A stretch of 64,000 nt of DNA, taken from assembly GCA_021831785.1 (NCBI GenBank), contig JAKBMB010000026.1:124001-188000 (forward strand). The letters are read 5' to 3'. The notes below the pieces were generated by a model. That model was given only the letters and a program-made list of their open reading frames with translations. It ran no database searches and was not told the DNA's origin. Numbering within the stretch: position 1 is the first letter of the stretch; each line of letters opens with the position of its first letter. Made by a program: the position numbers and the translations under genes. Below are positions 34,112-43,767 of the stretch, in pieces. The DNA comes from Deltaproteobacteria bacterium. Its GTDB lineage: Bacteria > Desulfobacterota > Binatia > Binatales > Binataceae.

Positions 34112-35706
34112 CGATGGCGAAGGTTGAGCAGCTCCGCCCCGGTCCTCCCGGACACCCGCAGGCGCGAGGCGCGCCCGAGGCGGGCGCCCCGCCAAGCGCC
34201 ACCTATGCGCTTTCGCCGTTGGACCAGCCTACGCGCGCGTCCTCCGCGCCCGAGCTCGCGGCGGCCTTTGGCCGTGAGCTTGCCGAGCAGCGCGTACTGT
34301 TTGACGGGATGAACCTGGTCGACCTGGCGCACACCGTCGAGCTGATGGAAGAAGGCGTGATTCCGTTGGAGGCGGGCGCGGCGTTGCTCGCCGCGCTGCT
34401 CGACCTGGTTCGAGGCTCGGCTGACTTTAAGGCCGACCCCGCGTTGGGAGACCTTTATGTCAACCGGCAGGCGTGGCTCAATAGCCGGACTTCGGCCGCC
34501 GGCTGGCTTGGCGCGGGACGCGCTCGGCGCGAGTGCACAACCACGGCGTATCATCTTATAGTCCGCGCGCGTCTTTTGACGCTGGCCCAAGCGCTGCTGG
34601 ACGCGTGCGGGGCGCTGCTTGAACGCGCCGCGAGCTATCGCGACGCGCTTATGACAGATTACACCTATCTTCAACCGGCCCAGCCCACAACCTTCGGCCA
34701 TTATTTGGTTGGCTTCGCCTACCCGTTGCTGCGCGACCTGGACCGGGTGCGCGCGCTGTTCGGCCGAACCAATTTAAGCCCGGCCGGTTGCGGCGCGACG
34801 AGCGGCTCCACGGTTCTACGTGACCGGGAGCGTCTTGCTTCCCTGCTGGGCTTTGACGGGCTTGTGACGCATGCGCGAGACGCGATGTGGCAGGCTGACC
34901 TGCCGATCGAGACCGTTGCCGTGGCAACCGCGGCGTGCATCAGTCAGTCCCGCCTGGCCGAGGACCTGCAGGTCTTCGCCACGACGGAGTTTGGGCTGGT
35001 CGACCTCGATCAGGCACATTCGCGCACCAGCGCCGTCATGCCGCAAAAGAAAAATCCGTACGCGTTGGCGTACGTGCGCGGCATAGCTAACCAGCTAATC
35101 GGGATGCTCGCTTCGACGGCAAGCTCCGCGCGGACGCCGACCGGACAGGTGGACAATCGTTTGTTCGTTTACGGCAACGTGCCGTGGGCCCTCGAGGCGG
35201 CAGCCGAGGCCATCGCGCTCATGGCCGGCGTGGTAGAGCGTCTGCGCCTCAACTCCGCGAGGGCGAATAGCTCGCTGGAAAGCGGATTCACGACCGCCAC
35301 CGACCTCGCTGAAGCCATAATGGGAAAGGGGCGACTCGATTTCGCCCGCGCCCATATGGTCGTGTCTCGGCTGGCGCGCAACCTGGCCGCGCGAGGACTG
35401 GGAGCCAGGGATACGACACTGCACGACGTAGAGCAGGCCGCGCGCGACGTTGGCGCGCCGGAAATTGGACTTTCCGAGCAGGCCCTTAAACGAGCCCTTG
35501 ACGCGCGCGCGGCGATCGCCAGCCGCGTTGCCACCGGCGGGGCGGCTTCCGCAGCGCTTGAGCGGATGGTCGACGAATGTCGCGCGCGGCTGGACCAGCA
35601 TGCCGTCTGGCGCTCGCGGACGGCCTCAAACCTTCACGCCGCCGAACAGCGGCTGCTCAAACACGCCGGCGAGCGATCGCGGACTCAGCCATGTCCGTCC
35701 ACTTGA
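34108..35706 (+). CDS. xcbC: Aspartase/fumarase-superfamily lyase, XcbC-like (argininosuccinate lyase family)
   Basis: The 532-residue protein has the argininosuccinate-lyase layout, with Q-P-A-Q-P-T-T-F-G-H-Y and the signature loop S308-A-V-M-P-Q-K-K-N-P. Genuine argininosuccinate lyase is improbable in this place. In Xanthobacter the homologue after xcbB (XcbC) eliminates phosphate from phosphosulfolactate to give sulfoacrylate, so that role is inferred from order and family. About 40 N-terminal residues are proline/alanine-rich and non-conserved. The start is GTG 34108 overlapping the previous stop, or ATG 34114. The 3' end overlaps the next gene by 16 bases. Confidence 0.75.
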   Translation: MTMAKVEQLRPGPPGHPQARGAPEAGAPPSATYALSPLDQPTRASSAPELAAAFGRELAEQRVLFDGMNLVDLAHTVELMEEGVIPLEAGAALLAALLDLVRGSADFKADPALGDLYVNRQAWLNSRTSAAGWLGAGRARRECTTTAYHLIVRARLLTLAQALLDACGALLERAASYRDALMTDYTYLQPAQPTTFGHYLVGFAYPLLRDLDRVRALFGRTNLSPAGCGATSGSTVLRDRERLASLLGFDGLVTHARDAMWQADLPIETVAVATAACISQSRLAEDLQVFATTEFGLVDLDQAHSRTSAVMPQKKNPYALAYVRGIANQLIGMLASTASSARTPTGQVDNRLFVYGNVPWALEAAAEAIALMAGVVERLRLNSARANSSLESGFTTATDLAEAIMGKGRLDFARAHMVVSRLARNLAARGLGARDTTLHDVEQAARDVGAPEIGLSEQALKRALDARAAIASRVATGGAASAALERMVDECRARLDQHAVWRSRTASNLHAAEQRLLKHAGERSRTQPCPST

Positions 35707-38051
35707 TCGATTCGCCGGTCTACGCCGATTCATGGAGCACGGGGGAAGTGCGCGCCATCTTCGACGATGTCTCGCGCACCCGAGATTGGCTCGAGATTTT
35801 GGCGGTGTTGGCCGAAACCGAGAGCGCTTTTGGACTGATCCCGGAAGAGGCCTCCCGGCAGATAGCTATAGTCTGCCGCAGCATCGAGCTTGACGCCGCC
35901 TTCTTCGAGGAAGTGCGCAGCGGCTTCCAGACGACCGGGCATTCTTTGCTTGGGTTGATCCGCGCCCTTCAACGGCGCTGTCCTGGGGCGTCGGGCGAGT
36001 GGCTATGTTACGGCGCGACCGTGCAGGATGTCACGGACACCTGGTTGGCGCGGGCGCTCCGGAGGTTCTGGGCAATTGTCGAGCGCGAGCTGGACGCGAC
36101 CGAATTCAACGTGGCGCGCTTGGCCAGCGACCATCGCCTGACCGTGATGGCCGGACGCACGCATGGGCAGGCCGGCCTCCCCATCACGTTCGGGTTTAAG
36201 GCCGCGGTGTGGGCTGCCGAACTGGGGCGCCACCGCCAGCGCCTCGAAGTACTGTTGCCGAAGCTCAGCGTGGGGCAACTCGCGGGCGGCGTCGGCAGCC
36301 TTTCCGCCTTCGGAGCGCGCGCTCTCGAGTTGCGGGAGAGCTTCTGTGCGCGGCTGGGCTTGCGCGCGCCGGAGATTTCGTGGACGACATCGCGCGACAC
36401 GCTGGCCGATTGCCTGAATCTTATGGCACTGATCGCCGCGAGCGGGGACAAAATCGGCCATGAAATTTACAACCTGCAGCGCACCGAGATCGGCGAAGCG
36501 CGGGAAGGACAACCCGCTGCCACCGTAGGCAGCATCACGATGCCTCACAAGCGCAATCCGGAGCTGGCTGAGCACCTCGGCACGCTCGCTCGCCTGGTTC
36601 GCCACAATTCCGCTCTACTGGCCGAGAGCCTGGTCCACGACCACGAACGCGACGGCCGGTCCTGGAAGGTCGAATGGGTTGTTTTCCCGGAGAGTTGCTG
36701 CGTGCTAGGCAAGCTGCTCGCCGCGCTGCGTGAAATCACCGCCAACCTCGAGATCGACGCCGCCCGAATGCGCGCCAACCTTGACGCGGCCGGCGCCGTA
36801 GTTTGCTCGGAAGCGGTGATGCTGGCGTTGGCGGACAAAATAGGCAAACAGAGCGCGCACCAATGTGTCTACGAGATCGCCTCGCACGCGGCGGCGCGAG
36901 GCCAAAGCTTTAGAGATGCGGTGCGCAATAACGCCGCGGTTCAGCGCCATCTCGGCGCGGCCGAGATCGATCGCTTGTTTGAGTACGAAAAGCAGACCGG
37001 GCAGTGCGCCGCGATGGCTGACCGCGTCGTACGAAAACTCCGGCCCGAAGCGCGGCGCCTTAAGGCCGCCCTTGCCGCCATTCCGCGCGCCGGTCTGATT
37101 TCCGAGGCGACGCCGTTGACGGAAGTTCCCGGACTCGCGCGAGCCGCAGGTCTTCGAAGACTATGGCTCAAGCGCGACGACCTGATCGGCTTTGGCTTCG
37201 GCGGCAACAAGGTGCGAGGGCTGGACCTTCTCTTGGCTGACGCGGTCCGACAAGGGGCGGACACGCTGGTCACGGGAGCTGGACCGCAGTCGAATCACGT
37301 GCGGGCCACGGCGGCGGCCGCGGCCTATGCCGGATTGGGGACGGTAGCCGTGCTCTGGGGCGCGCCGCCATCGCAGGTCGAAGGAAACTATCGATTGACC
37401 ACGCTGCTCGGGGTTGAAGTGCGTTTCACCGGTTCGGCGGTACGCGCTTCGGTGGACGCCGAGCTCGAATCGACCGCGTCCGAGTTGCGACAGGCGGGGC
37501 GGCGGCCCTATGTAATCCCGCGGGCCGGAGCCTGCACGCTGGGAGCGATAGGACAGATGATCGCGGTCGCGGAGTTGGACGAGCAATGCGGCCGGAACGG
37601 GCTTACGCCGAAGGTGATTATCCTGGCGGCCGGGTCAGGCACCACGCTTGCAGGCTGGCTGCTCGGCGTGCGTGCCCTGGGTCTCGAATGGCGCGTCGAG
37701 GGCGTCACTGTGAGCCGCCCGGCGAGCGAGGTCCAGGCCCAAGCGCTATCGCTGGCGCGTGCGGCCGCCGACCGCTTGGGGGTGGCCGCGCGCTTCTCTT
37801 ATGAAGACTTCATCGTGCATGACGGCTTTATCGGGCAAGGCTACGGTCTGCCGAGTCGAGAGGCGGCCGAAGCGATACAATTAGCGGCCAAAACCGAAGG
37901 TGTCTTTCTCGACCCGGTTTATACGGGCAAGGCGATGGCGGCGCTTCTGGCGCTGGCAGGTCAAGGACGCTACGAAAATGACCAGGACGTGGTCTTTGTC
38001 CACACCGGGGGTGGGCCCGCGCTTTTCGTTAGCGGCCAGCATCTCGCATGA
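35691..38051 (+). CDS. Fused XcbD-XcbE: adenylosuccinate-lyase-type lyase + PLP desulfhydrase-type enzyme
   Basis: This 786-residue two-domain protein has an N-terminal half (about 1-450) in the adenylosuccinate lyase/CMLE branch, with T-H-G-Q-A-G-L-P-I-T and signature S281-I-T-M-P-H-K-R-N-P. The C-terminal half (about 460-786) is a fold-type II PLP enzyme like D-cysteine desulfhydrase/ACC deaminase, with L-K-R-D-D-L, G-G-N-K507-V-R-G binding PLP, and S-N-H-V-R-A-T-A-A-A-A. In Xanthobacter these are separate proteins XcbD and XcbE, acting after sulfoacrylate formation in the decarboxylation and thiolation steps. No stop or frameshift separates the halves, so this is a real fusion that may channel an unstable intermediate. 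ATG 35691 is chosen because homology begins there; the frame opens earlier. Confidence 0.78.
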   Translation: MSVHLIDSPVYADSWSTGEVRAIFDDVSRTRDWLEILAVLAETESAFGLIPEEASRQIAIVCRSIELDAAFFEEVRSGFQTTGHSLLGLIRALQRRCPGASGEWLCYGATVQDVTDTWLARALRRFWAIVERELDATEFNVARLASDHRLTVMAGRTHGQAGLPITFGFKAAVWAAELGRHRQRLEVLLPKLSVGQLAGGVGSLSAFGARALELRESFCARLGLRAPEISWTTSRDTLADCLNLMALIAASGDKIGHEIYNLQRTEIGEAREGQPAATVGSITMPHKRNPELAEHLGTLARLVRHNSALLAESLVHDHERDGRSWKVEWVVFPESCCVLGKLLAALREITANLEIDAARMRANLDAAGAVVCSEAVMLALADKIGKQSAHQCVYEIASHAAARGQSFRDAVRNNAAVQRHLGAAEIDRLFEYEKQTGQCAAMADRVVRKLRPEARRLKAALAAIPRAGLISEATPLTEVPGLARAAGLRRLWLKRDDLIGFGFGGNKVRGLDLLLADAVRQGADTLVTGAGPQSNHVRATAAAAAYAGLGTVAVLWGAPPSQVEGNYRLTTLLGVEVRFTGSAVRASVDAELESTASELRQAGRRPYVIPRAGACTLGAIGQMIAVAELDEQCGRNGLTPKVIILAAGSGTTLAGWLLGVRALGLEWRVEGVTVSRPASEVQAQALSLARAAADRLGVAARFSYEDFIVHDGFIGQGYGLPSREAAEAIQLAAKTEGVFLDPVYTGKAMAALLALAGQGRYENDQDVVFVHTGGGPALFVSGQHLA

Positions 38052-38095
38052 ACGGCCTACTACCAGCCCGGCCAACCCGCTTTGGCAGCGCATAA

Positions 38096-39445
38096 GTGAC
38101 GTCGTTGGCAACCCATATTGTTAGGCCCGGCTTAAGGAGGACAAACACGCGCCTTGGGGCACGGTCTCACAATGAAGAACCCAAGTACCTTGCCGACCGC
38201 ATCAAGTTTGCCAACGCATTTGCGGTTGAGAAACTTCTCTCCGTGAAGCCGATGCTTGTCGATGTCGATACGGCGCTCAGCGCGGTGCCGGGCATGACTC
38301 CGGCCACTATTCTTCACGCCGGACCCCCGATTGAATGGCATCGCATGTGTCCGCCGATGAAGCGGGCGGTAGTCGGAGCCGCGATATTCGAAGGCTTGGC
38401 GTCGAGCGAAGGGGAAGCTCAAAGCCTGGTGAACCGCGGCAAGGTGAAGCTCTCGCCGAACCATCACCATGACGCGGTCGGTCCTATGACCGGGGTGATT
38501 TCTGCCTCGATGCCGGTCATCGCCACGAAGGACGCGGTATCCGGAAGAACTGCCTACTCCACGTTTAACGAAGGGGCCGGCGCCGTCTTATGGTTCGGCG
38601 TGTTCCAGAGGGAAACCCTGGAGCGTCTGCGCTGGATAAAAGACGTGCTCGCTCCGGTGATGAAACAGGTGATTAGAAACACCGGCGGGGTCCCGGTCTG
38701 GCCGATCTTGGCGCAGGCAATCCAGATGGGAGATGAATGTCACAACCGCCACGCGGCGGCAACCAATCTTTTTCTCAAGGGCATTGTCGAGCAGCTTTTC
38801 ACAGGCGATTTCGGCGAGGAGGCCGCGCGCGCGGTCTACCGCTTCATCGCCGGCAACAGCCACTTTTTCCTCAACGTAACCATGACCGGCTGCAAGCTTG
38901 CGGCCGGAGCCGCGCATGGGGTGACTAACTCGACAATAGCGACGGCGATGTCTCGCAATGGCACCGATTTCGGGATTCGCGTCAGCGGACTTGGGGATGA
39001 ATGGTTCACCGCGCCGGCGCCGTATCTGCGCGACGCTTTGTACAATCCGGGTTACGGCCCCGCCGATGGCGCCCCAGATATTGGAGACAGCGCGATTATC
39101 GAAACCACGGGGCTGGGCGGCAGCGCGATAGCGGCGGCACCTGCGATGGCCTCTCTCGCGGGCGGCGGGTTCGAGGCCGCACGCGAAATTACTAAGCAGA
39201 TCGGCATGATCACCGTCGCGAAAAACCCGCAATTTCCCATACCGAGCTTGGACTTCGAGGGCGTCCCCAGCGGCATCGATGTTCGCAAGGTGGTCGAGAC
39301 GGGAATTCTGCCGAACATCAACAGCGCGGTGATTCATAAAGACCCCGGCGTCGGTCAGATCGGCGTTGGCATCGCGAAGGCGCCCTTCGAGTGCTTCGTC
39401 AAGGCCCTTATTAAGTTCGGCGCGCAGGCCGGCTTGTCCGGATAA
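38096..39445 (+). CDS. DUF1116 protein (AllG/YlbE type)
   Basis: DUF1116 proteins act with FdrA as parts of oxamate carbamoyltransferase in allantoin degradation by E. coli. The 449-residue protein shows M-L-V-D-V near residue 52, P-N-H-H-H-D-A-V-G-P-M-T-G-V-I, W-P-I-L-A-Q-A-I-Q-M-G-D-E-C-H-N-R and G-N-S-H-F-F-L-N, all family landmarks. The start is uncertain: GTG 38096 is in frame but weak, while a good AAGGAGG site at about 38134 has no in-frame start close behind. The V-W-x-P-P-A leader seen in other members is missing here and a similar stretch occurs in the small gene at 27618. It follows the fused xcbDE gene by 44 bases. Confidence 0.85.
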   Translation: MTSLATHIVRPGLRRTNTRLGARSHNEEPKYLADRIKFANAFAVEKLLSVKPMLVDVDTALSAVPGMTPATILHAGPPIEWHRMCPPMKRAVVGAAIFEGLASSEGEAQSLVNRGKVKLSPNHHHDAVGPMTGVISASMPVIATKDAVSGRTAYSTFNEGAGAVLWFGVFQRETLERLRWIKDVLAPVMKQVIRNTGGVPVWPILAQAIQMGDECHNRHAAATNLFLKGIVEQLFTGDFGEEAARAVYRFIAGNSHFFLNVTMTGCKLAAGAAHGVTNSTIATAMSRNGTDFGIRVSGLGDEWFTAPAPYLRDALYNPGYGPADGAPDIGDSAIIETTGLGGSAIAAAPAMASLAGGGFEAAREITKQIGMITVAKNPQFPIPSLDFEGVPSGIDVRKVVETGILPNINSAVIHKDPGVGQIGVGIAKAPFECFVKALIKFGAQAGLSG

Positions 39446-39449
39446 CCGG

Positions 39450-41069
39450 GTGGTACAAGAGAGCGAACGCGTGGCTCCGATAGCGGTCAGTGCTCTGCGC
39501 AAGAATTACTACCAGGATTCCCTGCGGCTGATGCAGATAAGCCGCGCGCTTTACGCCGTGGCAGGGGTGAAGAAGGCCGCCGCAATGATGGCGAGCGAGA
39601 CCAACCTGAAACTGCTTAAGGCCGAGGGCCTGCTTAACCGGACTTTCGAATCGGTGAGCGCGAATGATTTGGTTATCGCGGTGCAAGCCGATTCCGAACA
39701 AACCGCCCAGCAGGCTATAGCGCGCGCCGATGAGCTGTTGGCCGCTTCGAGAACCGAGAATCGAAGGCAGGTCGGCTACAAGAGCCTGGAGGCCGCGCTC
39801 GACGCGCTGCCCCAGGCCAATATGGCAATCATCTCGGTCCCAGGTCCCTACGCAAAACTGGAGGCCGCAAAGGCCATTGAACGCGGGCTCCATATATTTC
39901 TTTTCAGCGATAACGTGCCGCTGGACGAGGAGATTGAACTTAAGGAGCGAGCGGCGCAGCGCGGACTGCTCGTGATGGGCCCGGGATGCGGCACCGCGCT
40001 GCTCAATGGGCGGGGACTTGGCTTCGCAAACCGCGTAAGACGCGGACCCGTCGGCATGGTCTCGGCGGCCGGCACGGGCATGCAGGAGGTCGCCTCTCTG
40101 ATCCATAACCTCGGATCAGGCATTTCGCACGCGATCGGCGTCGGCGGCAGGGATTTGTCGGAGGAAGTCGGCGGTATCATGACGCTCCAATCAATCCGAT
40201 GGCTTGCGCGCGACGACGACACCGAAGTTATGGTGCTGGTTTCGAAGCCCCCTTGCGCGGAAGTGGCGAGAAAAATAGTTCACACGCTCGAGGAAAGCCC
40301 AAAGCCGGCGGTGCTCTGCCTTCTGGGAAGCGAGCTTAAAGCGTCCTTAGGGTCGCGCGTCCGCACGGCATGGACGCTGGAACAGGCGGCCTGGGAAGCC
40401 CTCGGGTCGCTGCGCCAACGCCGCGCCCCGGATTCGGATCGATTTCCCCACGCCAGCCTGAGCAGAAAAGCCGCGCGATGCATCGAGTCGCTCAGCCCGT
40501 CGCAACGCTACGTCCGTGGGCTGTTTTCCGGTGGCACGCTTTGCTATGAGGCGCAGGCGGTGCTCCGCCGCTACGTCGCAAAAGTTCACTCCAACGCGCC
40601 GCTTCGGCCTCAAGACGCCCTCAAGGACGTTAACCGGAGCAAGGGCCATACTTGCGTTGACCTCGGAGAGGAGGAGTTCACGCGCGGCCGCCCGCATCCG
40701 ATGATCGATGCCTCACAGAGGTGCGAGAGATTGCTGAGAGAGGCGCGCGATCGCGCAACCGCCGTCATTCTGTTCGACGTAGTGCTCGGGTATGTCGCCG
40801 GTCGCGACCCCGCCGGCGACCTTCTGCCGGCTATTCAAGAGGCGCGCCGCTCAGCACGCGAGAAGGGTCGCGCCCTGGCCTTCGTGGCCCACGTGTGCGG
40901 CACGCAGGACGATCCGCAGGACCTCAAAACCCAATGCGGCCAGCTCGCCCGCGCCGGCGTTATCGTGCTCCCCACTAACGCTCGCGCGGCGCGGCTGGCC
41001 GCTTGGATTGCCACGCGGGGCAAACGCGGCGAGAGTTCGGACGAGTTTCTCACGCAGGTCTCAGCATGA
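39450..41069 (+). CDS. fdrA: FdrA (AllF-type acyl-CoA-synthetase-like protein)
   Basis: This 539-residue protein related to succinyl-CoA synthetase is a partner of DUF1116 in carbamoyl transfer. It has an N-terminal FdrA domain (K-N-Y-Y-Q-D-S-L-R-L-M-Q-I-S), a CoA-binding-like domain (A-I-I-S-V-P-G-P-Y, then G-P-G-C-G-T-A near residue 172), a region with G-V-G-G-R-D-L-S and a C-terminal ligase-like domain ending R-A-G-V-I-V-L-P-T-N. GTG 39450 or 39471 are possible starts. The stop overlaps the GNAT start (ATGA). The third E. coli partner AllH (DUF2877) is not found in the window. Confidence 0.85.
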   Translation: MVQESERVAPIAVSALRKNYYQDSLRLMQISRALYAVAGVKKAAAMMASETNLKLLKAEGLLNRTFESVSANDLVIAVQADSEQTAQQAIARADELLAASRTENRRQVGYKSLEAALDALPQANMAIISVPGPYAKLEAAKAIERGLHIFLFSDNVPLDEEIELKERAAQRGLLVMGPGCGTALLNGRGLGFANRVRRGPVGMVSAAGTGMQEVASLIHNLGSGISHAIGVGGRDLSEEVGGIMTLQSIRWLARDDDTEVMVLVSKPPCAEVARKIVHTLEESPKPAVLCLLGSELKASLGSRVRTAWTLEQAAWEALGSLRQRRAPDSDRFPHASLSRKAARCIESLSPSQRYVRGLFSGGTLCYEAQAVLRRYVAKVHSNAPLRPQDALKDVNRSKGHTCVDLGEEEFTRGRPHPMIDASQRCERLLREARDRATAVILFDVVLGYVAGRDPAGDLLPAIQEARRSAREKGRALAFVAHVCGTQDDPQDLKTQCGQLARAGVIVLPTNARAARLAAWIATRGKRGESSDEFLTQVSA

Positions 41070-41515
41070 GCGATGTCACCGGCGTGATTTTCAGAGCCGC
41101 CGAGACCCCGGTGGACCTGGAGGATTATTTTCGGCTTCGCCGCCAGGTGTTTGTGGAGGAACAGAAAATCTTCGCCGCGACCGATGTCGACGAATTCGAT
41201 TCCGGTGCCGTCCACCTGATCGCGCTCGAGGAGCTATCGGGGAAGGTCGTGGGCGGGGTTCGCGTTTATCGCAGAGAGGGTGACACGTGGCTAGGGGGGC
41301 GGCTCGCGGTCGATTCCGCTTATCGCAGGTCGCAGGTCGGAGCAAAGCTTGTGAAGCTTGCGATAGAGACCGTCAAGGCCGCAGGGTGCAAAGAATTTTT
41401 CGCCTATGTGCAGGTTCAGAATGTCGGCTTCTTCGAGCGCCTAGGATGGCGGGTGCGAGGCAGGCCCGTCGTCTATCACGGCCTCAGTCATCAACTGATG
41501 GAGGCAAGCCTGTAG
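41066..41515 (+). CDS. Sll0786/MSMEG_0567-type GNAT acetyltransferase (Nit1C cluster)
   Basis: The 149-residue GNAT-fold protein has the segment L-R-R-Q-V-F-V-E-E-Q-K-I-F near residue 30, R-V-Y-R-R-E and the acetyl-CoA-binding loop R-R-S-Q-V-G-A-K-L-V. It ends G-W-R-V-R-G-R-P-V-V-Y-H-G-L-S-H-Q-L-M, which marks the nitrogen-starvation Nit1C subgroup. The start overlaps the fdrA stop by four bases, physically joining the FdrA and Nit1C blocks. The acceptor substrate is unknown. Confidence 0.82.
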   Translation: MSDVTGVIFRAAETPVDLEDYFRLRRQVFVEEQKIFAATDVDEFDSGAVHLIALEELSGKVVGGVRVYRREGDTWLGGRLAVDSAYRRSQVGAKLVKLAIETVKAAGCKEFFAYVQVQNVGFFERLGWRVRGRPVVYHGLSHQLMEASL

Positions 41516-41527
41516 CGCGGCTGAGTA

Positions 41528-42544
41528 GTGGCCATGCAAGAGTTAATAGCGGCTTTGCGATCGTCGCCAAGACTCGCGCAGAAAAGCGAGCTTGAAGTGC
41601 TCTGGCAGTTTTTCCCTCGGGTCTGCCGGATCGGCGACGAGCAAGTGCTGCTGGGCGATGACGCTGCTGCCGTCAACAGCGCGGACGGCTTTCTGTTGTT
41701 CGCCGCAGAGGGTGTTTATCCGCCTTTGCTCGAAGCGGACCCGTATCTTGCCGGCAGGGCCTCCGTTCTCGCCAATGTCAACGACATTTATGCCATGGGG
41801 GGCAGGCCGCTCGCGATCTTAGACGTGATGTTGGCCCAGGGAATGCGAGAGGCAACTGAGATGCTCAGAGGTGTCAACGACAACGCTTTGCGTTACAACG
41901 TTCCGGTGATCGGCGGCCATTTCGGAGTTGGCACGCAGGCCGACTCGCTCGCGGTCTTCATAATAGGCAGGGCGAGGCGGCTGCTTTCAAGCTTCAACGC
42001 CGCGCCCGGCGATGATCTAGTGGTGGTGTGGAACCCAAGGGGCACCTTTCACGCGCAATTCGGCTTTTGGGATTCCTCAAGCACGCTGACCGGCCCCCAG
42101 GCGATTACCCAATTGGAGCTCCTACCGCGGCTTGCCGAGGAGGGGCTTGCCGACAGCGCCAAAGACGTAAGCATGGCCGGGATTATCGGCACTGTGCTGA
42201 TGCTTTTGGAGGCATCGGCAAGGGGCGCCCGGATTAGCCCGGAAAACATTTCTACTCCTCCTGGGGTCCAACTTGCGGATTGGCTGCTGAGCTTTCTTAG
42301 TTATGGCTTTGTGCTCTCGCTGCGGCCGAACCTGACCACCGCGGCACACGGAAGGTTCCGCGACATGGGCATACTCTGCGAACGCATCGGCAACGTGACC
42401 GCGGATCACCAAGTAATTTTCATCGACAGCGCGGGCAACAAGCATTTGTTCTGGGATTTAAACGCGCGTCCATTCTCGGGCTTAGCCCGGGAGCGGATCG
42501 CAGGAAGTGTGGCCTCCGGGAGAGGCGGTGCAGAGATCGGCTGA
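41528..42544 (+). CDS. Sll0787/MSMEG_0567-type AIR-synthase-like protein (Nit1C cluster)
   Basis: This 338-residue protein of the PurM/ThiL/SelD ATP-binding superfamily has the metal/ATP motif L-L-G-D44-D45-A-A-A-V, D-I-Y-A-M-G-G-R-P near residue 88, G-G-H-F and K-D-V-S-M-A-G-I-I-G-T. In many Nit1C clusters it is next to or fused with the GNAT gene; here they are separate genes 12 bases apart. It probably phosphorylates or activates an unknown amide- or nitrile-like metabolite. A GTG at 41528 and an ATG two codons later are alternative starts. Confidence 0.82.
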   Translation: MAMQELIAALRSSPRLAQKSELEVLWQFFPRVCRIGDEQVLLGDDAAAVNSADGFLLFAAEGVYPPLLEADPYLAGRASVLANVNDIYAMGGRPLAILDVMLAQGMREATEMLRGVNDNALRYNVPVIGGHFGVGTQADSLAVFIIGRARRLLSSFNAAPGDDLVVVWNPRGTFHAQFGFWDSSSTLTGPQAITQLELLPRLAEEGLADSAKDVSMAGIIGTVLMLLEASARGARISPENISTPPGVQLADWLLSFLSYGFVLSLRPNLTTAAHGRFRDMGILCERIGNVTADHQVIFIDSAGNKHLFWDLNARPFSGLARERIAGSVASGRGGAEIG

Positions 42545-42687
42545 CACTGCGGGTTGGACCTGTGAACGAACCTGAATGGAGCCCCTCGGCGCGAGTTGGT
42601 AGCCACTGCTTGGCAAAGACTTCGAGAAGCGGCCTCAGCAAGGCAGCAACGCCGGACAGCGAGCCGGAGAAGCTCGCAAGCAAGATA

Positions 42688-43626
42688 ATGAAGGTTGCTG
42701 TGGTTGCCTTCGGAGGAAATGCTCTGGCGGGAAATGACGGTAGGAGCAGCTATGCCGAGCAAGTGAAAAAGGCCGAACACGTGTGCCTTGGTTTGGTCAA
42801 GCTGCTCGAGCTGAATTACGAAGTGATTATTACTCACGGCAACGGCCCACAAGTGGGGAATCTGCTCATTCAGCAGGAGCTTTCGGCTGACCAGGTCCCC
42901 CCGATGCCTCTCGATGTCTGTGTCGCGATGACCCAGGGACAGATGGGCTACATGATCGTGCAGACCCTCGGAAACATGTTTCGCGCGAGAAATGTTACGA
43001 GGCCGGTGGCCGCGCTTATGACCCGGATGGTTGTCGCCAGAGACGATCCCGCTTTCGGCGATCCCGTGAAGTTCATCGGTCCATTTTTTTCTGCAGACGA
43101 ATCTCGGGTCTTAGAAAACGAGCGCCACTGGGAAATGAGAAGAGATTCCACCCGGGGCTGGCGCCGCGTCGTGCCCTCGCCAGGACCCGCCGACATCGTC
43201 GAGAAGAACGAGATCGCGGCCCTGCTGAAACGCGGCTGCGTCGTCGTTGCGTGCGGCGGTGGAGGCATACCTGTGGTGCGCGACGCGAGCGGACGCCTGA
43301 CGGGCGTGGCGGCGGTGATCGACAAGGATTTCGCCGCCGAGCGGCTCGCGAGCCTTATCGGCGCGGAGCTCTTGATCCTGGTCACGCCGGTAAACCAGGT
43401 AGCGATCTTTTATGGGACTCCGAAGCAGCGCAACCTTAAGCGCCTGACAAGCGAACAAGCTCGCCGCTATCATGCGCAAAACCATTTTCCGGCCGGGAGC
43501 ATGGGACCCAAGATAGCAGCGGCCGTCGAGTTTCTGGCAAATGGCGGCCGTCGAGCCATCATCACCTCGCCGGACCATATAGCGGCGTCCTTGGAAGGAG
43601 AGGCAGGAACCGAAATAGTGCCGTGA
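42688..43626 (+). CDS. arcC: Carbamate kinase
   Basis: The 312-residue protein matches the ArcC/AllK family, which makes ATP and carbamate from carbamoyl phosphate and ADP. Motifs are V-V-A-F-G-G-N-A-L near residue 8, T-H-G-N-G-P-Q-V-G-N-L-L, A-C-G-G-G-G-I-P-V-V and the lysine-containing V-I-D-K-D-F-A-A-E. ATG 42688 is chosen since K-V-A-V-V-A-F-G-G-N is the family start; an upstream extension is not conserved. In E. coli such a kinase accompanies the FdrA/DUF1116 transcarbamoylase, so its presence argues that this operon also yields carbamoyl phosphate. Confidence 0.92.
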   Translation: MKVAVVAFGGNALAGNDGRSSYAEQVKKAEHVCLGLVKLLELNYEVIITHGNGPQVGNLLIQQELSADQVPPMPLDVCVAMTQGQMGYMIVQTLGNMFRARNVTRPVAALMTRMVVARDDPAFGDPVKFIGPFFSADESRVLENERHWEMRRDSTRGWRRVVPSPGPADIVEKNEIAALLKRGCVVVACGGGGIPVVRDASGRLTGVAAVIDKDFAAERLASLIGAELLILVTPVNQVAIFYGTPKQRNLKRLTSEQARRYHAQNHFPAGSMGPKIAAAVEFLANGGRRAIITSPDHIAASLEGEAGTEIVP

Positions 43627-43767
43627 ATCGCTCAATCATTTCTCATTGCCGCACAACGCGGATGCTACGAGGCAAAGCTGGGCTAGCCGCGGCGATGCGC
43701 TGAGAGCAAACTTTGGTTCTCGTTGGCGCGGATCGTCGGTAGCCGGGCATAGGGCGTTCTTTATTGG

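Noticed and set aside
34108-35706. True argininosuccinate lyase for arginine synthesis
   Set aside because: The enzyme family is right, but the gene lies between phosphosulfolactate synthase and an XcbD-E fusion with overlaps at both ends and no arg genes, which fits XcbC better.
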